Assembly: GCF_014648295.1 (NCBI RefSeq)
Contig: NZ_BMQV01000006.1
Coordinates: 62,001-126,000, forward strand
Source of the DNA: Shewanella saliphila
GTDB taxonomy: Bacteria; Pseudomonadota; Gammaproteobacteria; Enterobacterales; Shewanellaceae
Length of the DNA: 64,000 bases
Direction of reading: 5' to 3'
Part shown: positions 26,279-35,596 of the stretch, in pieces
Numbering within the stretch: position 1 is the first letter of the stretch
Layout of the letters: the number at the start of each line of letters is the position of its first letter
Notes under the pieces: generated by a model
Database searches by the model: none
What the model was told of the DNA's origin: nothing
Seen by the model: only the letters and a program-made list of their open reading frames with translations
Translations under genes and position numbers: made by a program

Positions 26279-26695
26279 ATGAGTTTATACAATATTTTTA
26301 ATGTTTCTGGTTCAGGCATGTCAGCGCAATCTGTCAGGCTTAACACTACCGCCAGTAACATCGCCAATGCTGACTCTGTTTCGAGTAGCGTCGATAAAAC
26401 CTATCGTGCACGACATCCTGTATTTGAAGCTGAAATGGCCAAAGCCAGCAGCCAACAAAATCAATCGCCAGGGGTGTCAGTAAAAGGGATTGTTGAAAGC
26501 GACAAACCGCTAGTAAAAGAATATTCGCCAAGCCATCCACTGGCTGATGGTGACGGGTTTATTTATAAGCCAAACGTTAATGTGATGGAAGAAATGGCAG
26601 ACATGATTTCTGCTTCGCGCTCTTACCAGATGAATGTGCAAGTAGCAGATGCGACAAAATCCATGCTGCAACAAACATTGAATATGGGTAAATAG
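26279..26695 (+). CDS. flgC: FlgC, proximal rod protein
   Basis: A 138-residue rod protein. N-terminal FNVSGSGMSAQSVRLNTTASNIANAD and C-terminal NVNVMEEMADMISASRSYQMNVQVAD are the paired coiled-coil ends typical of FlgC. Made with FlgB (two-base gap) and built into the proximal rod after export. Confidence 0.95.
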   Translation: MSLYNIFNVSGSGMSAQSVRLNTTASNIANADSVSSSVDKTYRARHPVFEAEMAKASSQQNQSPGVSVKGIVESDKPLVKEYSPSHPLADGDGFIYKPNVNVMEEMADMISASRSYQMNVQVADATKSMLQQTLNMGK

Positions 26696-26718
26696 TTTGA
26701 TTTTTCTAGGAGGCAGCT

Positions 26719-27501
26719 ATGAGCCTAATTAATTCTTACAGTCAGTCTTTACCGCAAGCATCCAGTAGTGCCACTAATACCAGTGCGGTGACAAAAAGTT
26801 CGGTGCAAAGCACTACGACCACAACAACAGGTAACTCGTTCCTGGATTCAATTCGGTTACCTGAAGAAAGCGCGACGCCTGAAGCTAATGATCAAATGCT
26901 AAATCAGGAAGATTTTTTCGCATTGCTCAGTCAACAGTTATCCATGCAAGACCCGTTTGAACCTGTCGATAACGATCAAATGATTGCCCAAATGGCATCG
27001 TTTTCAACCGTAGATGGTATCTCTAATCTTAACGATGAGATTTTAAACCTTAATACGGTAATGAGTTCAAGCCAGGCGTTACAAGCATCGGGCTTAGTGG
27101 GTCGCAAAGTACTTGTTCCATCTGACACCGGGGCCATTTCAGCTGAAAGCCCAAGTATTAACGGCGTTATCAGTACCCCATCGGCGATGGACACCATTAC
27201 AGTTAGCGTTGAAGACCAATCGGGTCAGGTGATTAAAACCTTTAGTGTCGACGGCAGTGACGGCGGTAACGTCGATGTGTCGTGGGACGGTTTAGACAAA
27301 AATGGTGCCCCCGTTGAAGAAGGCTTGTATTCAATTAAAGCCAGCGGAAAAGTGGACGGGGAAGCACAAGAATTAGCGGTATCTACTTATGCTCATGTTA
27401 GCAGTGTGTCATTAGGCACTACAGCTACAGGGGCTATTTTGAATTTGCGCGGTGTCGGCGGTATTAAGTTAACTGACGTACTTGCCGTATCTGAAACTTA
27501 A
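26719..27501 (+). CDS. flgD: FlgD, hook-capping scaffold protein
   Basis: A 260-residue cap. After a disordered Ser/Thr-rich start comes LNQEDFFALLSQQLSMQDPFEPVDNDQMIAQMASFSTVDGI, the conserved FlgD export/assembly region. The C-terminal part is a FlgD Ig/tudor-like domain (VSWDGLDKNGAPVEEGLYSIKASG). It caps the growing hook and is later lost. AGGAGG lies upstream of the ATG. Confidence 0.95.
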   Translation: MSLINSYSQSLPQASSSATNTSAVTKSSVQSTTTTTTGNSFLDSIRLPEESATPEANDQMLNQEDFFALLSQQLSMQDPFEPVDNDQMIAQMASFSTVDGISNLNDEILNLNTVMSSSQALQASGLVGRKVLVPSDTGAISAESPSINGVISTPSAMDTITVSVEDQSGQVIKTFSVDGSDGGNVDVSWDGLDKNGAPVEEGLYSIKASGKVDGEAQELAVSTYAHVSSVSLGTTATGAILNLRGVGGIKLTDVLAVSET

Positions 27502-27561
27502 CAATATTTACTGAATGCTGAACCAGCCTGTAGATTTTGAATTAAACATTTGAGGTGAATT

Positions 27562-28932
27562 ATGTCATTTAACATTGCTCTGAGTGGTATCTCTGCCGCG
27601 CAAAAAGACTTAAATACAACAGCAAACAACATTGCTAACGTCAACACTGTCGGCTTTAAAGAGTCACGTGCGGAGTTTGCCGACGTGTATGCCAACTCGA
27701 TTTTTTCTAACAGCAAAACCGCTGTCGGCGGAGGGGTAACAACCACTCAAGTTGCACAGCAATTTCACCAAGGTAGTTTGCAATTTACCAGTAACTCATT
27801 GGATATGGCCATCAGCGGCGGTGGTTTTTTTGTTACCTCATCAGGTGTGGGTACTCAAGATTTATCTTACACGCGCGCCGGTGCATTTAAAGTCGATTCA
27901 GACAACTACATGGTTGATGCTGAAGGCAACTTTTTACAGGGCTTCCCTGTAGATGACGACGGTAACTCAACTTCAGTGAGTTTAACCACCACCCAGCCAA
28001 TCCAGATTCCAGATACAGCAGGTAGTCCGGTTAAAACTGGGGTTGTTGAAATGCAAATGAACCTTAATGTGGGTGAAGAGGCGTTAGATCCAGCTTCCTT
28101 TGACCCTGATAACTCAGATACCTACAACAACTCAACCTCGGTGACCATTTATGACTCATTAGGTGAGTCACATATTATGACCACCTATTTTGTTAAGCCG
28201 ACTAACGCGTCACTTACCGGTGAGAGTAATTGGGTGGCATTTTATGCGGTAGATGGTGAGCCTGTTAGCGTTGATTCCGCTGGAACATATAGCACCGATA
28301 CCGATGGAGACGGTGCTGCTGATGGAACAGGTACAGCTAGCGCTACAACTTCCGCTGGTGATACCTGGAGTGGTTCAGTGCTTACATTTAATGATGTTGG
28401 TGCTTATACAGGAAGCGATCCTGATCCGATTACCACAGTGACTCTTGGTTCTACGGGGGCGGGTGTGTTAGACCCAGGCGCCGATGGTACGCAAACCATT
28501 GAAGTGAGATTTGATAGCCCAACACAATATTCTTCACCATTTGAAGTCACCGCATTAAGCCAAGATGGTATCACCGTTGGCCGTTTAACCAATGTGGGTA
28601 TTGGTTCTGACGGTCTAATCACCGCCAGTTACAGTAATGGTTCAACCGTACCGTTAGCGCGTGTTGCGTTAGTGCGTTTTGCTAATGAGCAAGGACTAAC
28701 TCAGGTGGGTAACACCTCTTGGCAAGCCAGTTTAGATTCAGGTGAAGCGTTAGCCGGTGAAGCAAATAGCGGTACTTTTGGTGGCATTCAGTCATCTGCA
28801 CTTGAGCAATCTAACGTAGATTTAACCACCGAATTGGTTGATTTGATCTCGGCTCAGCGTAACTTCCAGGCTAACTCTCGTACCCTTGAAGTGAACAATA
28901 CTCTAAACCAAACAGTATTACAGATCCGTTAA
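27562..28932 (+). CDS. flgE: FlgE, flagellar hook protein with a Ca-site-like insert
   Basis: A 456-residue hook subunit. The N-terminus MSFNIALSGISAAQKDLNTT with NNIANVNTVGFKESRAEF and the C-terminus LSALEQSNVDLTTELVDLISAQRNFQANSRTLEV-type helix are standard. The middle is longer and Ser/Thr/Asp-rich; residues 246-254 read DTDGDGAAD, fitting the calcium-binding pattern DxDxDGxxD. It ends the flgBCDE unit; a perfect 13-bp hairpin follows, then a new sigma-54 promoter for flgF. A small frame-internal start at 27562 has GAGGTG upstream. Confidence 0.95.
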   Translation: MSFNIALSGISAAQKDLNTTANNIANVNTVGFKESRAEFADVYANSIFSNSKTAVGGGVTTTQVAQQFHQGSLQFTSNSLDMAISGGGFFVTSSGVGTQDLSYTRAGAFKVDSDNYMVDAEGNFLQGFPVDDDGNSTSVSLTTTQPIQIPDTAGSPVKTGVVEMQMNLNVGEEALDPASFDPDNSDTYNNSTSVTIYDSLGESHIMTTYFVKPTNASLTGESNWVAFYAVDGEPVSVDSAGTYSTDTDGDGAADGTGTASATTSAGDTWSGSVLTFNDVGAYTGSDPDPITTVTLGSTGAGVLDPGADGTQTIEVRFDSPTQYSSPFEVTALSQDGITVGRLTNVGIGSDGLITASYSNGSTVPLARVALVRFANEQGLTQVGNTSWQASLDSGEALAGEANSGTFGGIQSSALEQSNVDLTTELVDLISAQRNFQANSRTLEVNNTLNQTVLQIR

Positions 28933-28960
28933 TCTTTACTCACTATGTATGATTAACACA

Positions 28961-28990
28961 CAAGGTGTTGCCGTTGTCGGCAACACCTTG
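28961..28990 (+). terminator. Hairpin after flgE
   Basis: A perfect 13-bp stem, CAAGGTGTTGCCG (28961-28973) and its inverse (28978-28990), with loop TTGT. Only a short T-run follows, so termination may be partial. Confidence 0.7.
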
Positions 28991-29120
28991 CCATTTTAAG
29001 TTTTCCCCACTTATTTTACCGTCCCACTGCTGTTTTTTTGACTGTTAATCATTCCCCGTTACTATTTTTAATCTATTACATTCAGTATGTTGAATGTAAC
29101 CTTCCGTTAACAATGTTCAT

Positions 29121-29136
29121 TGGCACGATGTTTGCT
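29121..29136 (+). promoter_or_regulatory. Sigma-54 promoter of flgFGHIJKL
   Basis: TGGCACGATGTTTGCT is an exact match to TGGCACG-N4-TTGCT, 48 bases before the flgF ATG. The best sigma-54 site in the window. Confidence 0.92.
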
Positions 29137-29183
29137 TTATCTCTGCATATATTATTTTTGTAGAAAGTTTGACGGAGCAGCAA

Positions 29184-29927
29184 ATGGACAAATTTCTTTA
29201 TGTTGCCATGACTGGCGCTAAGCAAGGCATGAATGCCTTAGCGGTCAGTGCTAACAACCTTGCCAACGCCAATACTGACGGTTTTAAAGCTGACATGACG
29301 CAAGCTCGCGCTATGCAAGCGTTTGGTGAAGGTCTGCCGAGTCGTGTTTTCTCAATGATTGAAAGCCCAGGCACTAATTTTGAAAGTGGCCCCATTGTCA
29401 CAACTGGCCGTAACTTAGATGTTGCTGTTAAAGGCGATGGTTGGTTAGCCGTTCAAGCGGCAGATGGCTCTGAAGCCTACACCCGTGCCGGTAGCTTAAA
29501 ATTTGACAGTACAGGTTTGTTGCTTAACAGCAGTAATCGCCCCGTGATGGGAGATGCTGGGCCAATCGTATTACCGTTGCCAATTGAAAAAGTCGAAATT
29601 GCCGCCAACGGTATTATCTCTGTTAGGCCACAAGGTGCGACAGCTGAAGTGATTGAAGAAGTTGCCCGCATCAAACTGGTTAACCCAGGTAACAATCAAA
29701 TGATGCGTGGTGAAGACGGGTTATTTCGTCTTATGGCCGGCGGCAATGCCCCAAACGATCCCAATGTTGAAGTTGAAAGCGGCGCCGTTGAAGGCAGTAA
29801 CGTCAACTCGGTACATGAAATGGTCGCCATGATTGATATTCAGCGTCAATACGAAATGCAAGTCAAAATGATGAAGAACGCCGAAGAGATTGATCGCGCG
29901 TCGACTTCCTTGATGAGAATTAGTTAG
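29184..29927 (+). CDS. flgF: FlgF, proximal rod protein
   Basis: A 247-residue rod protein beginning MDKFLYVAMTGAKQGMNALAVSANNLANANTDGFKAD. The body has GDGWLAVQAADGSEAYTRAGSLKFD, and the C-terminus ends NVNSVHEMVAMIDIQRQYEMQVKMMKNAEEIDRAS. The frame is open from a TTG at 29169, but the ATG at 29184 with GACGGAG upstream is the start. First gene of the second rod-hook operon. Confidence 0.95.
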   Translation: MDKFLYVAMTGAKQGMNALAVSANNLANANTDGFKADMTQARAMQAFGEGLPSRVFSMIESPGTNFESGPIVTTGRNLDVAVKGDGWLAVQAADGSEAYTRAGSLKFDSTGLLLNSSNRPVMGDAGPIVLPLPIEKVEIAANGIISVRPQGATAEVIEEVARIKLVNPGNNQMMRGEDGLFRLMAGGNAPNDPNVEVESGAVEGSNVNSVHEMVAMIDIQRQYEMQVKMMKNAEEIDRASTSLMRIS

Positions 29928-29938
29928 GAGTAATAGTT

Positions 29939-30727
29939 ATGATTCCAGCGTTATGGATAAGTAAAACCGGTGTCGATGCCCAACAAACCAACATCTCGGT
30001 TATTTCTAACAACGTGGCCAACGCCAGTACAGTTGGCTTCAAGAAAAGTCGCGCGGTGTTTGAAGATTTACTGTATCAAACCGTCAACCAAGCGGGTGGT
30101 GTCAGTGCAGACAACACCAAATTACCTAATGGCCTAAACATTGGTGCAGGTACTAAAGTGGTTGCCACCCAAAAAATGTTTACCCAGGGCAGCATGTTAA
30201 CCACCGACAATTCATTAGATTTAATGATTGAAGGCTCAGGCTTTTTTGAAGTGCAAATGCCAGATGGCACCGCAGCTTACACCCGTAATGGCCAATTTAG
30301 CTTGGACGATACCGGCCAAATTGTGACCCCTGGTTCAGGTTATGTGGTGCAGCCAGCCATTACAGTGCCAGATGATGCCACCAGTATTACCGTGTCAGCC
30401 GAAGGTGAAGTGTCAGTGCAAATCCCTGGCACTGCAGAAAGCCAGGTTGTTGGCCAGTTAACCATGACCGACTTTATTAATCCGTCAGGGCTAGACCCAT
30501 TAGGGCAAAACCTTTACACCGAAACCGGTGCCAGTGGTACGCCTATTCAAGGCACGGCTTCGCAAGATGGTTTAGGCGCTATTCGTCAAGGGGCACTTGA
30601 AACCTCTAACGTGAACGTGACAGAAGAGCTAGTGAACTTGATCCAAGGTCAACGTATTTACGAGATGAACTCAAAAGTGATTTCAGCGGTTGACCAAATG
30701 CTGTCTTACGTTAATCAGAACCTCTAA
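29939..30727 (+). CDS. flgG: FlgG, distal rod protein
   Basis: A 262-residue distal rod subunit. N-terminus MIPALWISKTGVDAQQTNISVISNNVANASTVGFKKSRAVFEDL, then GSGFFEVQMPDGTAAYTRNGQFSLD, and the C-terminal LETSNVNVTEELVNLIQGQRIYEMNSKVIS helix. Family-typical length. It follows flgF after 11 bases and precedes flgH by nine. Confidence 0.96.
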   Translation: MIPALWISKTGVDAQQTNISVISNNVANASTVGFKKSRAVFEDLLYQTVNQAGGVSADNTKLPNGLNIGAGTKVVATQKMFTQGSMLTTDNSLDLMIEGSGFFEVQMPDGTAAYTRNGQFSLDDTGQIVTPGSGYVVQPAITVPDDATSITVSAEGEVSVQIPGTAESQVVGQLTMTDFINPSGLDPLGQNLYTETGASGTPIQGTASQDGLGAIRQGALETSNVNVTEELVNLIQGQRIYEMNSKVISAVDQMLSYVNQNL

Positions 30728-30736
30728 GGAGATATC

Positions 30737-31411
30737 ATGATTAAATATATTACGTTAGCGTCAATGGTGTTGGTGGCGGGCTGTAGCTCAACACAAACAA
30801 AGCCGATTGCCGACGACCCATACTATGCGCCGGTATACCCAGATACGCCGCCGACGCAAGTTGCCGCTTCGGGATCTATTTTTCTTGATACTCAAGCATC
30901 AAGCTTGTACTCAGACATTCGTGCTCATCGTGTTGGCGACATCATTACGGTCACGTTAAAAGAGTCTACTCAAGCGACAAAAAGCGCTAATAATGAAATC
31001 TCTAAAGGCAGTGACCTCAATGTAGAACCGGTCTATGCCGGCGGTAAAAACGTCACCATTAATGGCATCCCACTTGATTTAGGCTATTCCGATAGCATCA
31101 ACACCACCCGCGAAGCCGATGCCGACCAATCTAACAGTCTAGACGGCAGTATTTCTGCCAACGTCATGCAGGTGCTCAGTAACGGTAATTTAGTCATTCG
31201 TGGTGAAAAGTGGATTTCAATCAATAACGGTGATGAGTTTATTCGTGTTACCGGGATTGTTCGCAGTCAGGACATCAACCCAGATAACACCATCGATTCA
31301 ACCCGAGTAGCCAATGCCCGTATTCAATACAGCGGCACAGGTTCATTTGCAGACTCACAAAAAGTGGGTTGGTTGAATTCGTTTTTCATGAGCGACTGGT
31401 GGCCTTTTTAA
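30737..31411 (+). CDS. flgH: FlgH, L-ring lipoprotein
   Basis: A 224-residue outer-membrane lipoprotein; the lipobox VAGC puts the lipid on Cys16. It has the conserved [29 protein letters not shown] and [32 protein letters not shown] strands and ends [17 protein letters not shown]. It forms the L ring bushing round the rod. Third gene of the operon. Confidence 0.96.
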   Translation: MIKYITLASMVLVAGCSSTQTKPIADDPYYAPVYPDTPPTQVAASGSIFLDTQASSLYSDIRAHRVGDIITVTLKESTQATKSANNEISKGSDLNVEPVYAGGKNVTINGIPLDLGYSDSINTTREADADQSNSLDGSISANVMQVLSNGNLVIRGEKWISINNGDEFIRVTGIVRSQDINPDNTIDSTRVANARIQYSGTGSFADSQKVGWLNSFFMSDWWPF

Positions 31412-31421
31412 GGAGTAAGAC

Positions 31422-32519
31422 ATGAAAATCAGATTGTTGCTGTCACTTATTACCTCATTGTTAATCCTTAGCGCGCCCGTTCACGCCGAGCGTATTAAAG
31501 ATATCGCCAATATACAAGGCGTAAGAAACAACCAATTAATTGGCTACGGTTTGGTGGTGGGTTTACCCGGCACCGGTGAAAAAACCCGTTATACCGAACA
31601 AACATTCAGAACCATGCTAAAAAACTTTGGCATTAATTTATCAGACTCAGTCAGACCTAACTCAAAAAACGTCGCCGTTGTCGCTGTGCATGCAGACATG
31701 CCTGCGTTTATTAAGCCGGGTCAAAACCTTGACGTTACCGTGTCGAGTTTAGGCGAAGCCAAAAGCTTACGTGGCGGAACGCTCATTCAAACTTTCTTAA
31801 AAGGGGTTGATGGCAACGTTTACGCTATTGCTCAAGGCAGCCTTGTGGTAAGTGGTTTTAGCGCCGAAGGCCTAGATGGCTCGCAAGTGATTCAAAATAC
31901 CCCAACGGTAGGCCGAATCCCTAGTGGCGCCATTGTTGAGCGCAGTGTCGCTAGTCCATTTTCAAGTGGCGATCACCTCACATTTAATTTACGTCGTTCA
32001 GACTTTTCAACCGCCAAGCGTATGGCCGATGCCATTAATGACCTGTTAGGCCCTGATATGGCCCGCGCCATTGATGCCACTTCAATTCAAGTCAGTGCTC
32101 CACGTGATGTATCACAACGGGTGTCATTTTTATCAACCCTTGAAAACATCGAAGTCGAGCCAGCAGATGAGTCCGCCAAAGTCATTGTTAACTCACGTAC
32201 CGGCACCATAGTGGTTGGCCAGCACGTTAAATTATTGCCTGCAGCCGTTACTCATGGCGGCTTAACCGTCACCATCGCTGAGGCCACCCAAGTGTCACAA
32301 CCTAACGCATTAGCGGGTGGCGATACTGTGGTAACGACTAACAGCACTATCGATGTGTCAGAAAAAGATCGTCGTATGTTTATGTTTAATCCAGGCACCA
32401 GCCTTGATGAGCTTGTAAGAGCCGTCAACCTAGTGGGCGCCGCACCATCTGATGTACTTGCCATACTCGAAGCATTAAAAATGGCAGGCGCTTTGCATGG
32501 TGAACTTATCATCATCTAA
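31422..32519 (+). CDS. flgI: FlgI, P-ring protein
   Basis: A 365-residue periplasmic protein with signal peptide (cut after PVHA, residue 22), then [33 protein letters not shown], the FlgI signature, and a C-terminal [39 protein letters not shown]. It forms the P ring in the peptidoglycan with help from FlgA. Normal length and position. Confidence 0.96.
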   Translation: MKIRLLLSLITSLLILSAPVHAERIKDIANIQGVRNNQLIGYGLVVGLPGTGEKTRYTEQTFRTMLKNFGINLSDSVRPNSKNVAVVAVHADMPAFIKPGQNLDVTVSSLGEAKSLRGGTLIQTFLKGVDGNVYAIAQGSLVVSGFSAEGLDGSQVIQNTPTVGRIPSGAIVERSVASPFSSGDHLTFNLRRSDFSTAKRMADAINDLLGPDMARAIDATSIQVSAPRDVSQRVSFLSTLENIEVEPADESAKVIVNSRTGTIVVGQHVKLLPAAVTHGGLTVTIAEATQVSQPNALAGGDTVVTTNSTIDVSEKDRRMFMFNPGTSLDELVRAVNLVGAAPSDVLAILEALKMAGALHGELIII

Positions 32520-32530
32520 AAATTGTCGGT

Positions 32531-33673
32531 ATGACTATGGAAAAGTTGTCAAATTCATCGAACTTTCTGGATCTAGGAGGACTAGATTCACTTCGTGTCC
32601 AGGCCCAGAAAGACGAGAAGGGGGCACTTAAAGAGGCGGCAAAGCAATTTGAAGGTATTTTTATTCAAATGCTGATGAAAAGCATGCGAGATGCCAATGC
32701 CGCGTTTAAGTCAGACAATCCGATGAACAGCCAAACCACAGAGTTTTTTGAGCAAATGCGTGACCAGCAAATGTCGGTTGACCTGTCAAATAAAGGCATG
32801 TTGGGCCTCGCAGAGCTAATGGTACAACAACTTGACCCAAACAGCAGTCCTGTTACGCCAGCGTCAGTATTGCGCGGTGACAGCGACAACAAAGTCAATC
32901 CAAGTATGTTTGTGTCGCAGCCAAGCGAGCTCGACCAAGACACATTAGCCAGCATTGCGTCAAATCAACACGTGGCAACATCGCACCATGCTATTGACGA
33001 TGCAAAATTAGAAGCGGCAATGCCACAACAGCTTGCCAGTGTACTGCGCGGTGAGCAGTTAGCGAGCCAATCGTTTACCAATGCACAGGCAGCAATACCG
33101 GCCAGTGCGGCGATAAACGCTGGCAATGATTTGCCGCAAGAAACCAATAAATTAAAAGCGAAAGGGGTTGCGGTAAGCGAATTTACTAGCCCACAACACT
33201 TTATTTCAACCTTATACCCACATGCTGAAAAAGCCGCCAAAACATTAGGCACCTCAGCAGAAGTACTCATTGCTCAATCGGCCCTCGAAACCGGTTGGGG
33301 TCAAAAAGTGATTCGTCGTAACGACGGCACCATGAGCCACAACTTATTTAACATCAAAGCCGACAAACGTTGGCAAGGTGAAAAAACCTCGGTGAACACC
33401 CTGGAATTTGAAAAAGGCATTCCGGTGCAACAAAAAGCAGATTTCAGAATGTACGACAACCTTGAACAAAGCTTTAGCGACTTTGTGTCATTTATTGGCC
33501 AAGGCGAACGCTATGAAGATGCACGTAAAGTGGCCAGCGAGCCGACTCAATTTATTCGTGCACTGCAAAAGGCAGGCTATGCCACCGACCCACAATATGC
33601 CAATAAGGTAATTAACGTGATGAAGTCGGTAAAAGAAGGCCTTAAATCTGTATTACCTCTGGAGACTAAATAA
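32531..33673 (+). CDS. flgJ: FlgJ, rod cap and peptidoglycan hydrolase
   Basis: A 380-residue two-domain protein. Residues about 20-100 are the rod-cap domain (LKEAAKQFEGIFIQMLMKSMRDANAAF); residues about 220-375 are the glucosaminidase-type muralytic domain (VLIAQSALETGWGQKVIRRNDGTMSHNLFNIKAD). A Gln/Ala/Ser-rich linker joins them, making it longer than the enteric protein of about 313 residues. It cuts a hole in the wall for the rod. Its stop overlaps the flgK start (TAATG). The ATG at 32537 is an alternative start. Confidence 0.95.
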   Translation: MTMEKLSNSSNFLDLGGLDSLRVQAQKDEKGALKEAAKQFEGIFIQMLMKSMRDANAAFKSDNPMNSQTTEFFEQMRDQQMSVDLSNKGMLGLAELMVQQLDPNSSPVTPASVLRGDSDNKVNPSMFVSQPSELDQDTLASIASNQHVATSHHAIDDAKLEAAMPQQLASVLRGEQLASQSFTNAQAAIPASAAINAGNDLPQETNKLKAKGVAVSEFTSPQHFISTLYPHAEKAAKTLGTSAEVLIAQSALETGWGQKVIRRNDGTMSHNLFNIKADKRWQGEKTSVNTLEFEKGIPVQQKADFRMYDNLEQSFSDFVSFIGQGERYEDARKVASEPTQFIRALQKAGYATDPQYANKVINVMKSVKEGLKSVLPLETK

Positions 33674-35586
33674 TGGCGATTGATCTACTTAGTATCGCAC
33701 GTACCGGTGTCGCGGCATCCCAGTCTCAACTTGGGGTAACCAGTAATAACATCGCCAATGCCAATACCGAAGGTTATAACCGTCAAACGGCAACGCAAGC
33801 CACGTTACAATCACAACGCCTTGGTGACAGCTTTTACGGTACAGGGACTTATGTGTCAGACGTAAAGCGCGTTTATAACGAGTTTGCTGCGCGCGAGTTA
33901 CGTATCGGCCAAACCAGTATGGGCGCGGCTGAAACCTCATATTCAAAATTAAGCGAACTCGACCAGCTGTATGCACAAGTGGGAAACATGGTGCCTAATG
34001 GCATCAATGACTTTTTTGCCAGCATTAACAGCGTAGCTGACTTACCCACTGATTTAGGTATTCGCAGTAGCAGTTTAGGTGCGGCCGAACAAATGGCCAT
34101 CGGCATTAACCAAATGCAGTCGCAACTTGATAACCAGGTAAAGCAAACCAATAGCCAAATAGAGTCAGTGACCACCCGTGTCAACGAAATCAGTAAAGAG
34201 CTGGCCAGCATCAATTTAGAATTGATGAAAGATCAGGGCGACAACAACCAAATTTTAGACAAACAAGACGCACTGATATTAGAGCTAAGCGAATACGCGC
34301 AAGTTAACGTTATCCCGCTAGATACGGGCGCTAAATCAATCATGTTAGGCGGCTCTGTGATGTTGGTGTCGGGCGAAGTCGCAATGAACATGGGCGTGAG
34401 CGCCGGCGACCCATACCCTAACGAGCCTAAAATTACTGCCTCTATTACTAACAAAACATTAGATGTCGACCCCAGTAAATTAGGCGGACAGTTAGGTGCT
34501 TTATTTGCTTATCGCGACGACACCTTAATCCCAGCCAGCAATGAATTAGGCCAATTGGCCTTAGGTGTCGCCGACACCTTTAACCAAATGCAATCAAGCG
34601 GTTTTGATTTAAACGGTGAGGTTGGTAGCGATATTTTTCGCGATATTAATAATCCGTTAATGGCAGCAGGCCGCGTCGGGGAGTACTCAAGCAATACAGG
34701 TACCGCGGTGATGTCGGTCAATATCGATGATGTCGGCGCATTGTCTGGTAGCAGTTACGAGTTAAGTTACACCACCGCAGGCGATTTTGAATTAACAGAC
34801 ACCCAAACGGGCAGTGTGACAACATTAACCCAAACCGGCAGTCAGCTTGTGAGTGACGAAGGCTTCACCATTAATATTGCCAGTGGCGCAATGGATGTTG
34901 GCGATAGATTTGAAATCCGTCCAACCGCCGGCGCTGCCGCGGGTATTGGTGTCATCATGACTGATCCTAAAGGCATTGCTGCCGCTGGGCCAACATTAAC
35001 CGCAGATTCAGCGAATTCAGGTAACACTTCAGTTAGCTTAAACAGCATGGACTCAAGCGCGACAGGATTCCAAGGCGTTGGTTCGTCAATCACCTTTGAG
35101 CTAAATACTGCTGCCAACACTTATGAGGCATTTGATAGTTCAGGCACTTCATTAGGCACAGGCACAATTACCAATGACAACATTAATGCCTTTGGTATGG
35201 ACTTTGATATTACCTCAAGCACTACGGCAACCGCAGACAGCTTTACGTTTGACTTAACGTTTGCCGAAGGCAGCAACAGCAATGCAGTCGCAATGGCTAA
35301 GTTGTCAGACGTTAAATTAATGAACAACGGTACAGGCACTTTAACCAGCGTGTTTGAAAACACCAAATTAGACATCGGTAGCCAAACCAAAGCCGCAGAA
35401 GTGAGTTTAAGCTCGGCAGAAGCGATTTATCAGCAAGCGTACGACCGGGTGCAAAGCGAGTCAGGGGTAAACCTCGACGAAGAAGCCGCCAATTTATTGC
35501 GCTTTCAACAGTCATACCAGGCCGCCGCGCGCATTATGTCTACCGCGCAAACGATTTTTGACACCCTATTTAGCTCGGTTCGCTAG
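33673..35586 (+). CDS. flgK: FlgK, hook-filament junction protein 1
   Basis: A 637-residue protein. The conserved N-terminal export and coil region is ARTGVAASQSQLGVTSNNIANANTEGYNRQ; the C-terminal coil is VNLDEEAANLLRFQQSYQAAARIMSTAQTIFDTL. The middle variable domain (about residues 330-560) is a Ser/Thr/Asp-rich beta region. It joins hook to filament with FlgL and uses FlgN as chaperone. Longer than the enteric FlgK of about 547 residues, as is usual in Shewanella and Vibrio. Confidence 0.95.
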   Translation: MAIDLLSIARTGVAASQSQLGVTSNNIANANTEGYNRQTATQATLQSQRLGDSFYGTGTYVSDVKRVYNEFAARELRIGQTSMGAAETSYSKLSELDQLYAQVGNMVPNGINDFFASINSVADLPTDLGIRSSSLGAAEQMAIGINQMQSQLDNQVKQTNSQIESVTTRVNEISKELASINLELMKDQGDNNQILDKQDALILELSEYAQVNVIPLDTGAKSIMLGGSVMLVSGEVAMNMGVSAGDPYPNEPKITASITNKTLDVDPSKLGGQLGALFAYRDDTLIPASNELGQLALGVADTFNQMQSSGFDLNGEVGSDIFRDINNPLMAAGRVGEYSSNTGTAVMSVNIDDVGALSGSSYELSYTTAGDFELTDTQTGSVTTLTQTGSQLVSDEGFTINIASGAMDVGDRFEIRPTAGAAAGIGVIMTDPKGIAAAGPTLTADSANSGNTSVSLNSMDSSATGFQGVGSSITFELNTAANTYEAFDSSGTSLGTGTITNDNINAFGMDFDITSSTTATADSFTFDLTFAEGSNSNAVAMAKLSDVKLMNNGTGTLTSVFENTKLDIGSQTKAAEVSLSSAEAIYQQAYDRVQSESGVNLDEEAANLLRFQQSYQAAARIMSTAQTIFDTLFSSVR

Positions 35587-35596
35587 GAGATAAATC

